A stretch of DNA of 23,713 nt, taken from positions 1 to 23,713 of the forward strand of contig CANDYO010000004.1 of NCBI GenBank assembly GCA_947424995.1, written 5' to 3'. Below, piece after piece: positions 1-7,763 of the stretch (positions within the stretch are counted from its first letter, which is position 1; every line of letters begins with the position of its first letter). The notes beneath the pieces were generated by a model, which had not been told where the DNA came from, made no database searches, and saw nothing but the letters and a program-made list of their open reading frames with translations. The translations under genes and the position numbers were made by a program. Origin of the DNA: Rickettsiales bacterium. Lineage in GTDB: Bacteria > Pseudomonadota > Alphaproteobacteria > Rickettsiales > CANDYO01.

Positions 1-268
1 ATTACTAAATATTAATAAAATATTACAAATTAGATTGCAACACAAATAATAACTATTTTATTAAAATTTTTTTTAATATTATTAAATAGTGCCTAAAAGT
101 TAATTCTTTCTAAATATTTTATACTATCAATATCAGCATAAAAAAGAAAGTATTACAAAATTAATTTTTGATTTTTAATCAGCTGAACAAGCGACGGGCA
201 TAATTAACCAATTATTCATTATTTAATAATATAATTCTGGTTAATTTATGAAAAAGAGGGCTTACATC

Positions 269-1552
269 ATGTCTAATTCCGAACATATCGCTGAAGTTTT
301 TGAAAATAGCTTTCTTTACACTTCCTTGGAAATGTATAAAGCAAATTCTGCGCCATTTAGAGCTTATATTCAGGCTTCGCAAGATTGGGTTAACAGCCCT
401 TATCATCCTATATCTTATTTTCCGGTAAGCCGTACCTCTAATGCTCTTTATGAGCTAATCGAAAGAATCACTAGAAACTATCTTGAGCCAGATTTTGATA
501 TTCATCGCACAATGGTTGGCGATAAAGCCTATTATGTGGAAGAAGAAGTAATACTTGAAAAAACTTTTTGTCGTCTAATTCATTTTCGCAAACTTCCCTC
601 AGTAGAGCCATTGCCAAAGCTATTGATAGTGGCGCCAATGTCAGGGCATTACGCTACTTTATTGCGTGGAACAGTAGAAGACTGCTTGCCGCATTTTGAT
701 GTATATATAACTGACTGGATTAATGCTCGTGAAGTACCTCTAAATAAAGGTGGCTTTGATTTTGATGATTTTATCGATTATTCAATTGAGTTTATGGAAA
801 AGCTTGCTCCTAATTTAAGTGTGTTAGCAGTTTGTCAGCCAGCAGTTCCGGTTTCTGCCGCTGTAGCTATCATGTCATCTAAAGATCCAAAAAACCCTAA
901 AATTCCTTCCAATCTAATATTAATTGGTGGTCCTATAGATGCCAGAATAAGCCCTACTAAAGTAAATGCATACGCATCTGATAAAGAAATTCAATGGTTC
1001 GAAAATAATGTTATCACCAAAGTTCCGATAAATTATCCAGGTTTCTTGCGCGAAGTATATCCAGGTTTCCTGCAATTAGCTGGTTTTATGTCCATGAATA
1101 TGAAGCGCCACGTCGGCGAACATATGAAATTATTTCAACATTTAATTGCAGGTGATGAAGATGGTTCTGAAAGGCATATCAAATTTTATGATGAATATCT
1201 TGCCGTTATGGACATAACAGCTGAGTTTTATTTGCAAACTATCAAGGAGGTGTTCATAGAGCATTCATTGCCTCAGGGGACTCTTGTCTCGCGTGGTAGA
1301 CCTGTTAAATTAGAAGATATCACTAAATCTGCCTTACTAGTCATCGAAGGAGAATTAGACGATATAACAGGACTTGAGCAAACTAAGGCAGCTATCGATC
1401 TTTGCAGCAAGATACCTAATGACCGAAAAGAATATCATCTGCAAATGGGCGTAGGGCATTATGGATTATTTAATGGCTCTAAGTTCCGCGGTAATGTTGT
1501 TCCGATAATAAAAGATTTTATTAGTCGTAATTTAAAGATGAAATCAAAATGA
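269..1552 (+). CDS. phaZ: Intracellular poly(3-hydroxybutyrate) depolymerase
   Basis: Predicted to hydrolyse stored intracellular polyhydroxybutyrate granules to hydroxybutyrate. It matches the PhaZ1-type alpha/beta hydrolase family in length and landmarks. The APFRAY segment near the N-terminus is typical. The nucleophile is a cysteine in AVCQP rather than a serine lipase box. The Asp lies in EGELDD and the His in VGHYG. Counted from the upstream ATG at 248 these are C196, D371 and H404, a spacing like the Cys-Asp-His triad of Ralstonia PhaZa1 (from memory). I chose the ATG at 269 because AGAGGG (255-260) sits 8 nt before it, whereas the in-frame ATG at 248 has no ribosome site. The stop overlaps the next gene (ATGA), so the two are probably co-translated. 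No signal peptide is seen, which fits a cytoplasmic enzyme. The family call is firm. Confidence 0.9.
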   Translation: MSNSEHIAEVFENSFLYTSLEMYKANSAPFRAYIQASQDWVNSPYHPISYFPVSRTSNALYELIERITRNYLEPDFDIHRTMVGDKAYYVEEEVILEKTFCRLIHFRKLPSVEPLPKLLIVAPMSGHYATLLRGTVEDCLPHFDVYITDWINAREVPLNKGGFDFDDFIDYSIEFMEKLAPNLSVLAVCQPAVPVSAAVAIMSSKDPKNPKIPSNLILIGGPIDARISPTKVNAYASDKEIQWFENNVITKVPINYPGFLREVYPGFLQLAGFMSMNMKRHVGEHMKLFQHLIAGDEDGSERHIKFYDEYLAVMDITAEFYLQTIKEVFIEHSLPQGTLVSRGRPVKLEDITKSALLVIEGELDDITGLEQTKAAIDLCSKIPNDRKEYHLQMGVGHYGLFNGSKFRGNVVPIIKDFISRNLKMKSK

Positions 1553-2853
1553 TTATAGCTATTCATGCGTTAGGGCAATTAGAGCGGATCAATAGTAAGG
1601 AAAAATTAGAGCCGCAAGACTTCGAAGATGCAGCTAGTGCAATTATAGAAATTCGCCAAGATCTAGAGAATATTGTAGCTCAAAACAATCAGCAAACTAC
1701 TATATATGCAATTGGCAATATTACGAAGCTTTCTTCAATTTTATTTTCTGAAATTAGAGAAGCTTTGGATAAAAAATCTATATCAGCGATATCGTATAAA
1801 GAGTTAATAAAGACTTCAGATCAATATTTTACCCCTGAGCTTAAAGAATTTAAAGATATTTTTGCGCAAATAGATAAATTTAGAACAAAATGCATAAAGA
1901 GTCCTAATTTTAACGTAAAGGCTAAGCAAGCGATGTTGAAGGTTAATGCTGACTATCTTGCCAAGCAAATTCTAAAAACCTCAGATACTGAAATTACCAA
2001 TATAGTTACTAAAATTGAAAGAGATATGTTAATTCCAATTTTATTAAAAGATGGGTGGTTGGACTATAAAGCAGTTAAGCAATCGATTAATTTTCTCAAT
2101 GATATATTGGCTAGTATTCAGAAAACTATAAAAAAGAATCCGCTGCTATCATCTGTTGACATAGATTTAATAACTAAAAAAATAGAAGCTGCTAAAAAAT
2201 CTTTTTCTGAAAGAATCGTGAGGTTATCTCCTATAAGTGAATATATCGTGGAAGCTCTTAATAAGTCTCATAATGAAACGGAGCTTCAAGTCATATCTGA
2301 GCATATTAGCGCGATTGCTAAAACGCTAGCCATAGAGCGTGAAAGCTTGAATCTTAAAGGTGCAGTTAAAGACAGAATGGAGCTTGCTAAGCGCTTGAAT
2401 AATTTGGTTTCAACTGATCTATTAAATATAGCAAGCGGTACCAAAAAAGAATTAAGTAAAGCTGTTCAGTGTAATGTTGATCTTTTTAAAAAAACAAACT
2501 TAGTGTTCGAAACGCCTATAGAAATATACCATGCTGCCACCAAGGGGCGTGCTACATCTAACTATTCTGCAATTACAGCTACGCCAAATGAGAAAGTTAT
2601 AAAATCTGCTCAACAATTCCGTCACGACTTAACCTTTCTAAAAAAAGATCCTTTCTTTAGTTTGGAGGAAAAAGCGGCGCTACATAATGCAAAAGTAATC
2701 ATTAAGCAGGCTTTAAAGGAAAGGGGGCAATTAGATACGTATAAAATACCTCGATCTTCACTTCCTCGTAATCTATTTGCTCATACTGGTAAGATTATGA
2801 AATTAATAATAGAGAAAACGAAAAACTCTCTTACGCGATATAACAGTAGATAA
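1549..2853 (+). CDS. Unknown helical protein coupled to phaZ
   Basis: I do not recognise this 434-residue protein. Its composition (rich in Lys, Ile, Leu, Ala, Glu; very few Gly or Pro) and heptad-like spacing suggest an almost entirely alpha-helical, partly coiled-coil protein. There is no signal peptide and no membrane span. The C-terminal 90 residues are more basic. The start ATG overlaps the phaZ stop by 4 bp (ATGA), so translation is probably coupled and the product may work with PHB granules or their turnover. A granule-associated, phasin-like structural role is possible, but no phasin motif is visible. A host-directed helical protein is the alternative. The reading frame is intact. Confidence 0.7.
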   Translation: MIIAIHALGQLERINSKEKLEPQDFEDAASAIIEIRQDLENIVAQNNQQTTIYAIGNITKLSSILFSEIREALDKKSISAISYKELIKTSDQYFTPELKEFKDIFAQIDKFRTKCIKSPNFNVKAKQAMLKVNADYLAKQILKTSDTEITNIVTKIERDMLIPILLKDGWLDYKAVKQSINFLNDILASIQKTIKKNPLLSSVDIDLITKKIEAAKKSFSERIVRLSPISEYIVEALNKSHNETELQVISEHISAIAKTLAIERESLNLKGAVKDRMELAKRLNNLVSTDLLNIASGTKKELSKAVQCNVDLFKKTNLVFETPIEIYHAATKGRATSNYSAITATPNEKVIKSAQQFRHDLTFLKKDPFFSLEEKAALHNAKVIIKQALKERGQLDTYKIPRSSLPRNLFAHTGKIMKLIIEKTKNSLTRYNSR

Positions 2854-2934
2854 TAATTTTGCTGTTTCTTGTAATTCATACAAAATCAAAAATTAATAAT
2901 TTTCGATCATTCTGTAAAAATAGGTTAATTTTTC

Positions 2935-2963
2935 TTGACTATTTGTTGTAAGTTATATATATT
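2935..2963 (+). promoter_or_regulatory. Sigma-70-type promoter of tlc
   Basis: TTGACT (2935-2940) and TATATT (2958-2963) are separated by exactly 17 bp, each one mismatch from consensus. They lie about 45 bp before the tlc start in an otherwise AT-only gap. The predicted leader is about 40 nt and ends in a purine-rich ribosome site (AAGAAGAG) just before the ATG at 3008. Confidence 0.65.
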
Positions 2964-3007
2964 CCTGTGAACAAAATTTTTACATTCAATAAAGAAAGAA
3001 GAGAATA

Positions 3008-4498
3008 ATGCAATTAAACCTAGTTAACCACCTCAAGACACTTTACAGCAGTTTTAAAAATAACCAAGAATATATTTTAAAGAAAGTTTTACCTACATCG
3101 GTGATGTTTTTAATTACTATTTTTGTTTATAGCGTATTAAGAGGAGCTAAAGATGCTCTATTAATTCCAGTATTGGGCGCTGAAGTAATTTCTAGCTTAA
3201 AGCTTTTTGGCGTATTGCCATCGGCAGTGATTTTTATTTTAATCTATTCTAAATTAGCTAATGTTTTAAGCAGACAAGGCTTATATTACGGGATAGTCAG
3301 CTTTTTCATAGCATTTTTTGCAATATATGCATTTATTCTATATCCAGAACACGAAGCCTTAACTTTAGATTTTACTAATGCAATCACTGAATATCCTAAA
3401 CTTAAATATCCTTTGCTGGCAATAGCTAACTGGAGTTCATCTTTATTCTTTATCATGTCTGAATTATGGGGCAGCGCTGTGCTTTCTCTAATGTTTTGGC
3501 AATTTGCTAACTATATTTATAAAGTTAGTGAAGCAAAAAATACTTATACCATTTTTGGTGCAATTGGACAAATTGGCCTTATTGGTGCTGGATTTAGTCA
3601 AAATTATTTTGCTGGGATAAATGCTGGTCATGCTGACCCCCATCTAGCTTGGCAAAATTCTCTGCAGTTTATGATGGCCACTGTATTTATTGCCGGAATA
3701 ATTTTAATGGCTATCTATTGGTATATGAATCGTTATGTACTAACTGACCCAAGATTTTTTGATGCTAATGCAATAAGAAAAAAGAAAAGCAAACCTAAAT
3801 TGTCGCTCATTGAAAGTTTCAAATATATCTTTACTTCAAAATATATTGGTTTAATTGCAGCTTTGGTATTGTGCTATGGAATCAGTATTAATTTAGTTGA
3901 AGGGGTATGGAAAAACCAACTAAGACTTCAATTCCCTCTACAAAATGACTATATTGCTTTCATGGGAAAATTCCAAATGTGGACTGGTTTTATTGCAATG
4001 ATTGGGATGATTCTCGGGATATTTATCCTAAGGAATTTCAGATGGCGCACTAGTGCAATTTTAACTCCTATAATGATTTTGGTCACTGGCTTTTTATTCT
4101 TTTTATTAACTTTAGCAGGAGATATGTTCGAAGCTTCTTTATTGTTAATGGGTAGTACATCCTTAATGATGGCCGTAATTATGGGAGGTGCGCAAAATAT
4201 TTTGAGCAAAGCGACTAAATATTCGCTTTTTGACCCTACTAAAGAAATGGCTTATATCCCTCTTGATGAAGAACTAAAAGTAAAGGGTAAAGCAGTAGTA
4301 GACGTTACTGGTGCCAGACTTGGCAAATCAGGAGGAGCGATCATCCAATATCTATTGCTTAGCTTCATTCCAGGCGCTAATTTATCTAACTTAACAGAAG
4401 ATATATTATATATATTTCTAGTAATAATGATTTGTTGGATTGTTGCTGTAATCTCTTTAAGTAAATTATTCGAAGCAAAGATGAAAGAACCTGTTTAA
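3008..4498 (+). CDS. tlc: ATP/ADP translocase (Tlc family)
   Basis: Inner-membrane antiporter that imports host ATP in exchange for ADP, the signature transporter of Rickettsiales and Chlamydiae. The 496 residues match the family's usual length of about 500. About 12 hydrophobic segments are readable, roughly at 27-46, 62-81, 90-112, 145-172, 180-200, 219-241, 279-297, 320-342, 349-370, 376-396, 441-455 and 464-486. Charged residues that the family keeps for transport are recognisable: K48 in LRGAKDALLIP, E152 in ELWGS, E298 in EGVWK, and K412 in DPTKEMAYIPLD. Rickettsiae usually carry several Tlc paralogues, some moving other nucleotides; which one this is cannot be settled here, although it resembles the ATP/ADP type. 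It is monocistronic with its own promoter, and a hairpin followed by T5 lies 30 bp downstream. Confidence 0.95.
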   Translation: MQLNLVNHLKTLYSSFKNNQEYILKKVLPTSVMFLITIFVYSVLRGAKDALLIPVLGAEVISSLKLFGVLPSAVIFILIYSKLANVLSRQGLYYGIVSFFIAFFAIYAFILYPEHEALTLDFTNAITEYPKLKYPLLAIANWSSSLFFIMSELWGSAVLSLMFWQFANYIYKVSEAKNTYTIFGAIGQIGLIGAGFSQNYFAGINAGHADPHLAWQNSLQFMMATVFIAGIILMAIYWYMNRYVLTDPRFFDANAIRKKKSKPKLSLIESFKYIFTSKYIGLIAALVLCYGISINLVEGVWKNQLRLQFPLQNDYIAFMGKFQMWTGFIAMIGMILGIFILRNFRWRTSAILTPIMILVTGFLFFLLTLAGDMFEASLLLMGSTSLMMAVIMGGAQNILSKATKYSLFDPTKEMAYIPLDEELKVKGKAVVDVTGARLGKSGGAIIQYLLLSFIPGANLSNLTEDILYIFLVIMICWIVAVISLSKLFEAKMKEPV

Positions 4499-4507
4499 AA
4501 CATATTA

Positions 4508-4614
4508 ATACTAAGTTTTGCTACTGAGTGAACACTTAATCTCCGTAAAAACTAATTAATTTAGATTACGGATTTGACGACATCCCTATAAGTGTTCACC
4601 TTTTTGGTACTAAG
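4508..4614. repeat. Palindromic repeat copy 1, also tlc terminator-like
   Basis: An 11-bp perfect inverted repeat, GTGAACACTTA (4528-4538) and TAAGTGTTCAC (4589-4599), encloses a second stem CCGTAA/TTACGG (4543-4548, 4566-4571). The right arm is followed by CTTTTTGG, so on the + strand it can act as an intrinsic terminator for tlc. The heptamer TACTAAG occurs at both edges (4509-4515 and 4608-4614). Bases 4508-4538 align without gaps to 4796-4826 (24 of 31 identical), so this belongs to the same repeat family as the element further right. Confidence 0.6.
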
Positions 4615-4617
4615 CTC

Positions 4618-4675
4618 AATCGCGAGCTGAGCGCTTCTGAAGCCTAAAGGCTAGGAAGCGTTAAAAATAGCGATT
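4618..4675. repeat. Nested three-tier hairpin
   Basis: Three inverted pairs nest inside one another: AATCGC/GCGATT (4618-4623, 4670-4675), CGCTTC/GAAGCG (4632-4637, 4655-4660), and AGCCT/AGGCT (4641-4645, 4648-4652) with a 2-nt loop. It is much more GC-rich than its surroundings. No T tract follows the inner stem on the + strand, so it looks more like a palindromic element or structured RNA than a standard terminator. No promoter is assigned to it. Confidence 0.5.
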
Positions 4676-4795
4676 CAATTAGATAATTCTCCATAATCAA
4701 TTACAAAAATATATACGCACCCTCCTAAATATTCAGCCTGGATTACTACAAAAAATAGCATAACAGCTCTTTTTATTATCCACTTTATCTGCATA

Positions 4796-4950
4796 ATACC
4801 AAGTCTCGTTGCTGAATAAACACTTAGCGCGTCATCCCTGGCAAGCTGCCGAAGGCAGTGCGACCGGGGATCTCAGGAGTTTTATCCTTACTAGATCCCC
4901 GATCTCAGACTTCGTCCTAGTCAGGGATGACACGGGAAATGGTATAAGCT
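4796..4950. repeat. Palindromic repeat copy 2 (GTCATCCC family)
   Basis: Perfect 10-bp terminal arms GTCATCCCTG (4831-4840) and CAGGGATGAC (4922-4931) enclose a 9-bp pair CGGGGATCT/AGATCCCCG (4865-4873, 4893-4901) and a small hairpin CTGCC/GGCAG (4846-4850, 4854-4858). The folded form would be a branched cruciform. The outermost ends ATACCA/TGGTAT (4796-4801, 4940-4945) also pair. Elements of this style, with GTCATCCC ends and a GC content well above background, are common between rickettsial genes and resemble palindromic elements or MITEs (family knowledge from memory). No transposase is nearby. Confidence 0.75.
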
Positions 4951-4995
4951 ACTCTGAATAAGATATCTTTACAATTTTCATTTATTAAAAATGCG

Positions 4996-5024
4996 TTGAC
5001 AAATTTATTAATCTTTGTTAAGGT
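4996..5024 (+). promoter_or_regulatory. Possible promoter of the orphan gene at 5150
   Basis: TTGACA (4996-5001) is a perfect -35 box. With a 17-bp spacer the -10 would be TAAGGT (5019-5024), which is a poor match. The start codon lies about 125 bp further on, so the leader would be long. The call rests mainly on the -35 element. Confidence 0.35.
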
Positions 5025-5149
5025 TCGCATTCATTTGTATTTAATTGCAATTGAGCGCAACAGTAAATGGGTTAAAAATAATAACCGTAATGTCTATAAA
5101 GCAATTAATTCTACTTAAAAATTATCAATCGTAAATTTAGAGGATAAAA

Positions 5150-6325
5150 ATGGCACCGACACCAAAAAAAAACACAAGAGGTAATAAAAATACCAAAATC
5201 ATGGAAAAAGAAGGCCCAGAGATGAATGAAGGGCGCCTGAATAAACAAGAAACATTCGATCTAACAGGAAATTCGTTCCAAGTAAAGGAAAACTATCACA
5301 CATCATTTATAAAACTTAAAAGTTATAATGACATTATAAGATCTTTTTTAAGAGAAGATGGTATAACTTTCAACCTAAAAAAATTCAACCTCTTGTTTGC
5401 GCATAAAGGGTATCAGGCCGAAAAAACTCAAGAATTAACCTTGGAATCTTTGCGGACAATCTTCATTAAAGGCAAAGTATTCAAAACTGTTACTGTAAAA
5501 ATACCAGGCACGTTCAAAGATGGCAGCAAAAATGAACAAGTAGCAATTGATGATAGTGATTTACAGGGCATTATAAAAGATATTGCTAACTTAGACCTTA
5601 AATCATTTAAAGCATTATTAAAGCAAGTTAATGAAGAGACCTATGTATATGATCCTGCGCCAATTGCTCATTATCCGGAGAAAATAAAAGCAGCAGATGA
5701 GTATCAAAAGAAAATCACTAATTATGCACTTGATTTAAAATATCTAACTTTCAATGCTTTTGAAGCATACTTCTTCGAACCTGAATTACTTAGCCTAGCA
5801 AATCAATTAAATCTAACTGTGCCACAAATTGGACAACTATTTGGAGTAAAAATCTCACAAGTTATTGAGGCATTTCAAGGCAGAGATGAGTTAAGGCAAG
5901 CTATATACCAATCATCTAGTGCTGAAGTTATTGATGCTATCGAGGATGGTAGATATAAATGCAAGAACCCAACAGATGATGAGGAAATTACAAAAGCGAA
6001 TAACAAAGTACTACAAGAGATTAGTGGAGAAAGCGCTGATGCAGATGCACCAATACGAACAACCGGCTCTTCTGACATTGTGTTCCATAATGAACATGCT
6101 ATGGGTCAGTGTCTACTACAAGAAACTTTACAACTGCAAAAAAACATTCATGCTGCGCAAGTTAATACACTAGCTGAAAGATTACTGATAGAGTGCTCAG
6201 AAGCGGTAATAAAAGAATCAATTGCAAATTTTGATAAGGCAATGTTATCCAATAGTACAGACGTTATCCTATTTGATGATAGGAAAAAAAGATGTGATCA
6301 GTTAAAAGTAACCATGATACATTAG
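5150..6325 (+). CDS. Orphan protein, 5' part of a frameshifted gene
   Basis: I do not recognise this 391-residue product. The ATG at 5150 is well supported by AGAGGA (5139-5144) 5 nt upstream. The first 25 residues are Lys-rich and probably disordered; the rest looks soluble and mostly helical. A hydrophobic segment around residues 205-245 (FEAYFFEPELLSLANQL and beyond) resembles a small helical domain. There is no signal peptide or membrane span. The frame closes at 6323, but the +1-register frame (codons starting at 6298) is open and protein-like to 6735. Adding one A to the A4 run at 6304-6307 would join both parts into about 528 residues. The last 5 residues given here are therefore probably out-of-frame. 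It may be a decaying gene or contain a sequencing error. It leads an accessory block that ends with a J-domain/ankyrin protein. Confidence 0.6.
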   Translation: MAPTPKKNTRGNKNTKIMEKEGPEMNEGRLNKQETFDLTGNSFQVKENYHTSFIKLKSYNDIIRSFLREDGITFNLKKFNLLFAHKGYQAEKTQELTLESLRTIFIKGKVFKTVTVKIPGTFKDGSKNEQVAIDDSDLQGIIKDIANLDLKSFKALLKQVNEETYVYDPAPIAHYPEKIKAADEYQKKITNYALDLKYLTFNAFEAYFFEPELLSLANQLNLTVPQIGQLFGVKISQVIEAFQGRDELRQAIYQSSSAEVIDAIEDGRYKCKNPTDDEEITKANNKVLQEISGESADADAPIRTTGSSDIVFHNEHAMGQCLLQETLQLQKNIHAAQVNTLAERLLIECSEAVIKESIANFDKAMLSNSTDVILFDDRKKRCDQLKVTMIH

Positions 6326-6387
6326 AAGATAACGTCGCTTTCCTTTTTGGTTACAAAACTAATGATGATGCACAAATTAGAGCTGCA

Positions 6388-6735
6388 ATGGATAAGATTG
6401 AATCTCAAGTAACCCTTGAGGGTGATGGTGGTATATCTATGGGCGATACATCTCTTAAGTCTAAAATTGTTGAAGATTCGGCTCGTACAAAAGGCTATGA
6501 TCAGATCAGAGAGGATTCAAACAAAATTAATGCTGACATCGTGACAAAAGCAATAGAAAGTAAAGAAGGTAGTCTTAAATTCTTAGGGGGGCCTGATCAA
6601 TCTTATTATGTAGGTAAAGAAGAGTCTACTAATGATACATCAGTAGGAACATCTGCTAATACTACTACAGAAGCTCCTAGCTCAGTTTGCTCTGGTGATA
6701 CTCCTGATGCTAGCTGTCCAGGATTTCAAGGGTAA
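6388..6735 (+). CDS. Orphan protein, 3' part of the frameshifted gene
   Basis: The first ATG of this frame is at 6388, giving 115 residues, but no ribosome site precedes it. The same frame is open and protein-like upstream to 6298 (SNHDTLEDNVAFLFGYKTN leads into it), which argues that it is the C-terminal part of the gene starting at 5150. The segment is acidic and polar. It ends in a Ser/Thr-rich low-complexity tail with two cysteines (CSGDTPDASCPGFQG), probably exposed and unstructured. No family is recognised. A separate small gene is possible but less likely. Confidence 0.5.
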   Translation: MDKIESQVTLEGDGGISMGDTSLKSKIVEDSARTKGYDQIREDSNKINADIVTKAIESKEGSLKFLGGPDQSYYVGKEESTNDTSVGTSANTTTEAPSSVCSGDTPDASCPGFQG

Positions 6736-6748
6736 TTTATCTTGTAAT

Positions 6749-6776
6749 CAAGTGTCTATTTAAAGATAGGCACTTG
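6749..6776 (+). terminator. Stem-loop after the split orphan gene
   Basis: CAAGTGTCTAT (6749-6759) pairs with ATAGGCACTTG (6766-6776), 11 pairs including one G-U, around the 6-nt loop TTAAAG. It starts 14 bp after the stop at 6735. No T tract follows, so it may be a weak terminator or an RNA-stabilising hairpin rather than a full intrinsic terminator. Confidence 0.5.
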
Positions 6777-6804
6777 GATAAGAGCGTCAATATTGAGGTT
6801 AAAA

Positions 6805-7734
6805 GTGAGTAATAGCGATGAATTTATAGAAATAAAGCAATCTGGAAGTGTAGCTGAATCACAAGCTAAGCATTCACTTATGCTTTTTAATGAACTTAAT
6901 CAAGTTATTACTAATATTTTTAAGATTGCAAATAAATATGGATCTTCATTTTCTTTTAATGAAAATAAGCATTTTGTAGATAAAACAGACTTAGGCAACA
7001 ATGTTTTTCTTTTGCAAGAAAAATGTCAAGACATTGATAATATGCAAAACCAGACAGATGATTCACATATTGTGCTGAATATTTTGCCTATTATTAGTCG
7101 AACTGATATTGGTAGGTTTCAAAATTTTTCAAGTCAATTAGATGACTTTATTCCTAAATGGTATGTAGAATTTAATGAAACCAAATCATTACTTAGCTTT
7201 GTATCGGCTTGGCATAAAAAAGAATTAACCTTAAGTGAAGATGCAGAAACTGATGGGATAAATAATCTAAATTATCAGTATAAAGATTTATTAATTGCTT
7301 ATGCTAAATGGCAATATTTTGCTCCAATTGCAGACTATCTAAATCAAGCAATGACCCATAAAATTATAGCTCATTACTCAGGGGACTATGAATTAAATGT
7401 TAAGGAGGATCAATATACAGCTAATATAATAAACAATGCTATCACTAACGGTATTAATATTTTACCTGTAATCTCAAGCCTAGATGTAGCTATCGCTCAA
7501 CATTTATTTGATGATTCAGAACCTAGCATTTTATTAGATTTTAAAAAAAATATTGTATATTTAAATGGGGTCAAAATTAATAGTATATACACGGCCGATC
7601 CACCATTAATATTACAAAATTATACTGCAATAGCGGATGCAATGGCAAAAGATTGCAATTCAACTTTAAGTAATACGGACCAAACATCTAATCTTATTGA
7701 TATAGATTGTATACTTAATTGGGAACCATATTAA
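6805..7734 (+). CDS. Orphan protein upstream of the J-domain/ankyrin gene
   Basis: I do not recognise this protein of about 309 residues. The start chosen is the GTG at 6805, because GAGG (6795-6798) lies exactly 6 nt upstream; an in-frame TTG at 6793 would leave no ribosome site. The N-terminal part (to about residue 90) is polar. The middle, around LNYQYKDLLIAYAKWQYF, is aromatic and helical. The C-terminal part alternates hydrophobic strands and polar turns (ILLDFKKNIVYLNGVKIN). No signal peptide or membrane span is seen. It ends 29 bp before the J-domain/ankyrin start with no terminator between them, so the two are probably co-transcribed. The function is unknown. Confidence 0.65.
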   Translation: MSNSDEFIEIKQSGSVAESQAKHSLMLFNELNQVITNIFKIANKYGSSFSFNENKHFVDKTDLGNNVFLLQEKCQDIDNMQNQTDDSHIVLNILPIISRTDIGRFQNFSSQLDDFIPKWYVEFNETKSLLSFVSAWHKKELTLSEDAETDGINNLNYQYKDLLIAYAKWQYFAPIADYLNQAMTHKIIAHYSGDYELNVKEDQYTANIINNAITNGINILPVISSLDVAIAQHLFDDSEPSILLDFKKNIVYLNGVKINSIYTADPPLILQNYTAIADAMAKDCNSTLSNTDQTSNLIDIDCILNWEPY

Positions 7735-7763
7735 TAATTAAAATTTTAAACTAAGAGGCAAAA

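Larger units (their letters stand above)
4499..5149. other. Gene-free stretch rich in palindromic repeats
   Basis: This 651-bp gap holds no convincing coding frame. It contains two related palindromic elements (about 4508-4614 and 4796-4950) and a nested hairpin (4618-4675), described separately. It also holds a possible promoter for the next gene (4996-5024). I see nothing recognisable in 4680-4795 or 5025-5138. Confidence 0.7.

Noticed and set aside
1..268. A gene or RNA in the left-hand gap before phaZ.
   Set aside because: The stretch is AT-rich with only short random inverted pairs. A TATAAT at 230-235 has no matching -35 box, so I left it unannotated.
6284..6297. A7 run as a programmed -1 frameshift site joining the two parts of the split orphan gene.
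   Set aside because: Slipping back one base at the A7 run leads to a TGA at 6295-6297 within three codons, so it cannot reach the downstream frame. The change must lie at 6298-6325.
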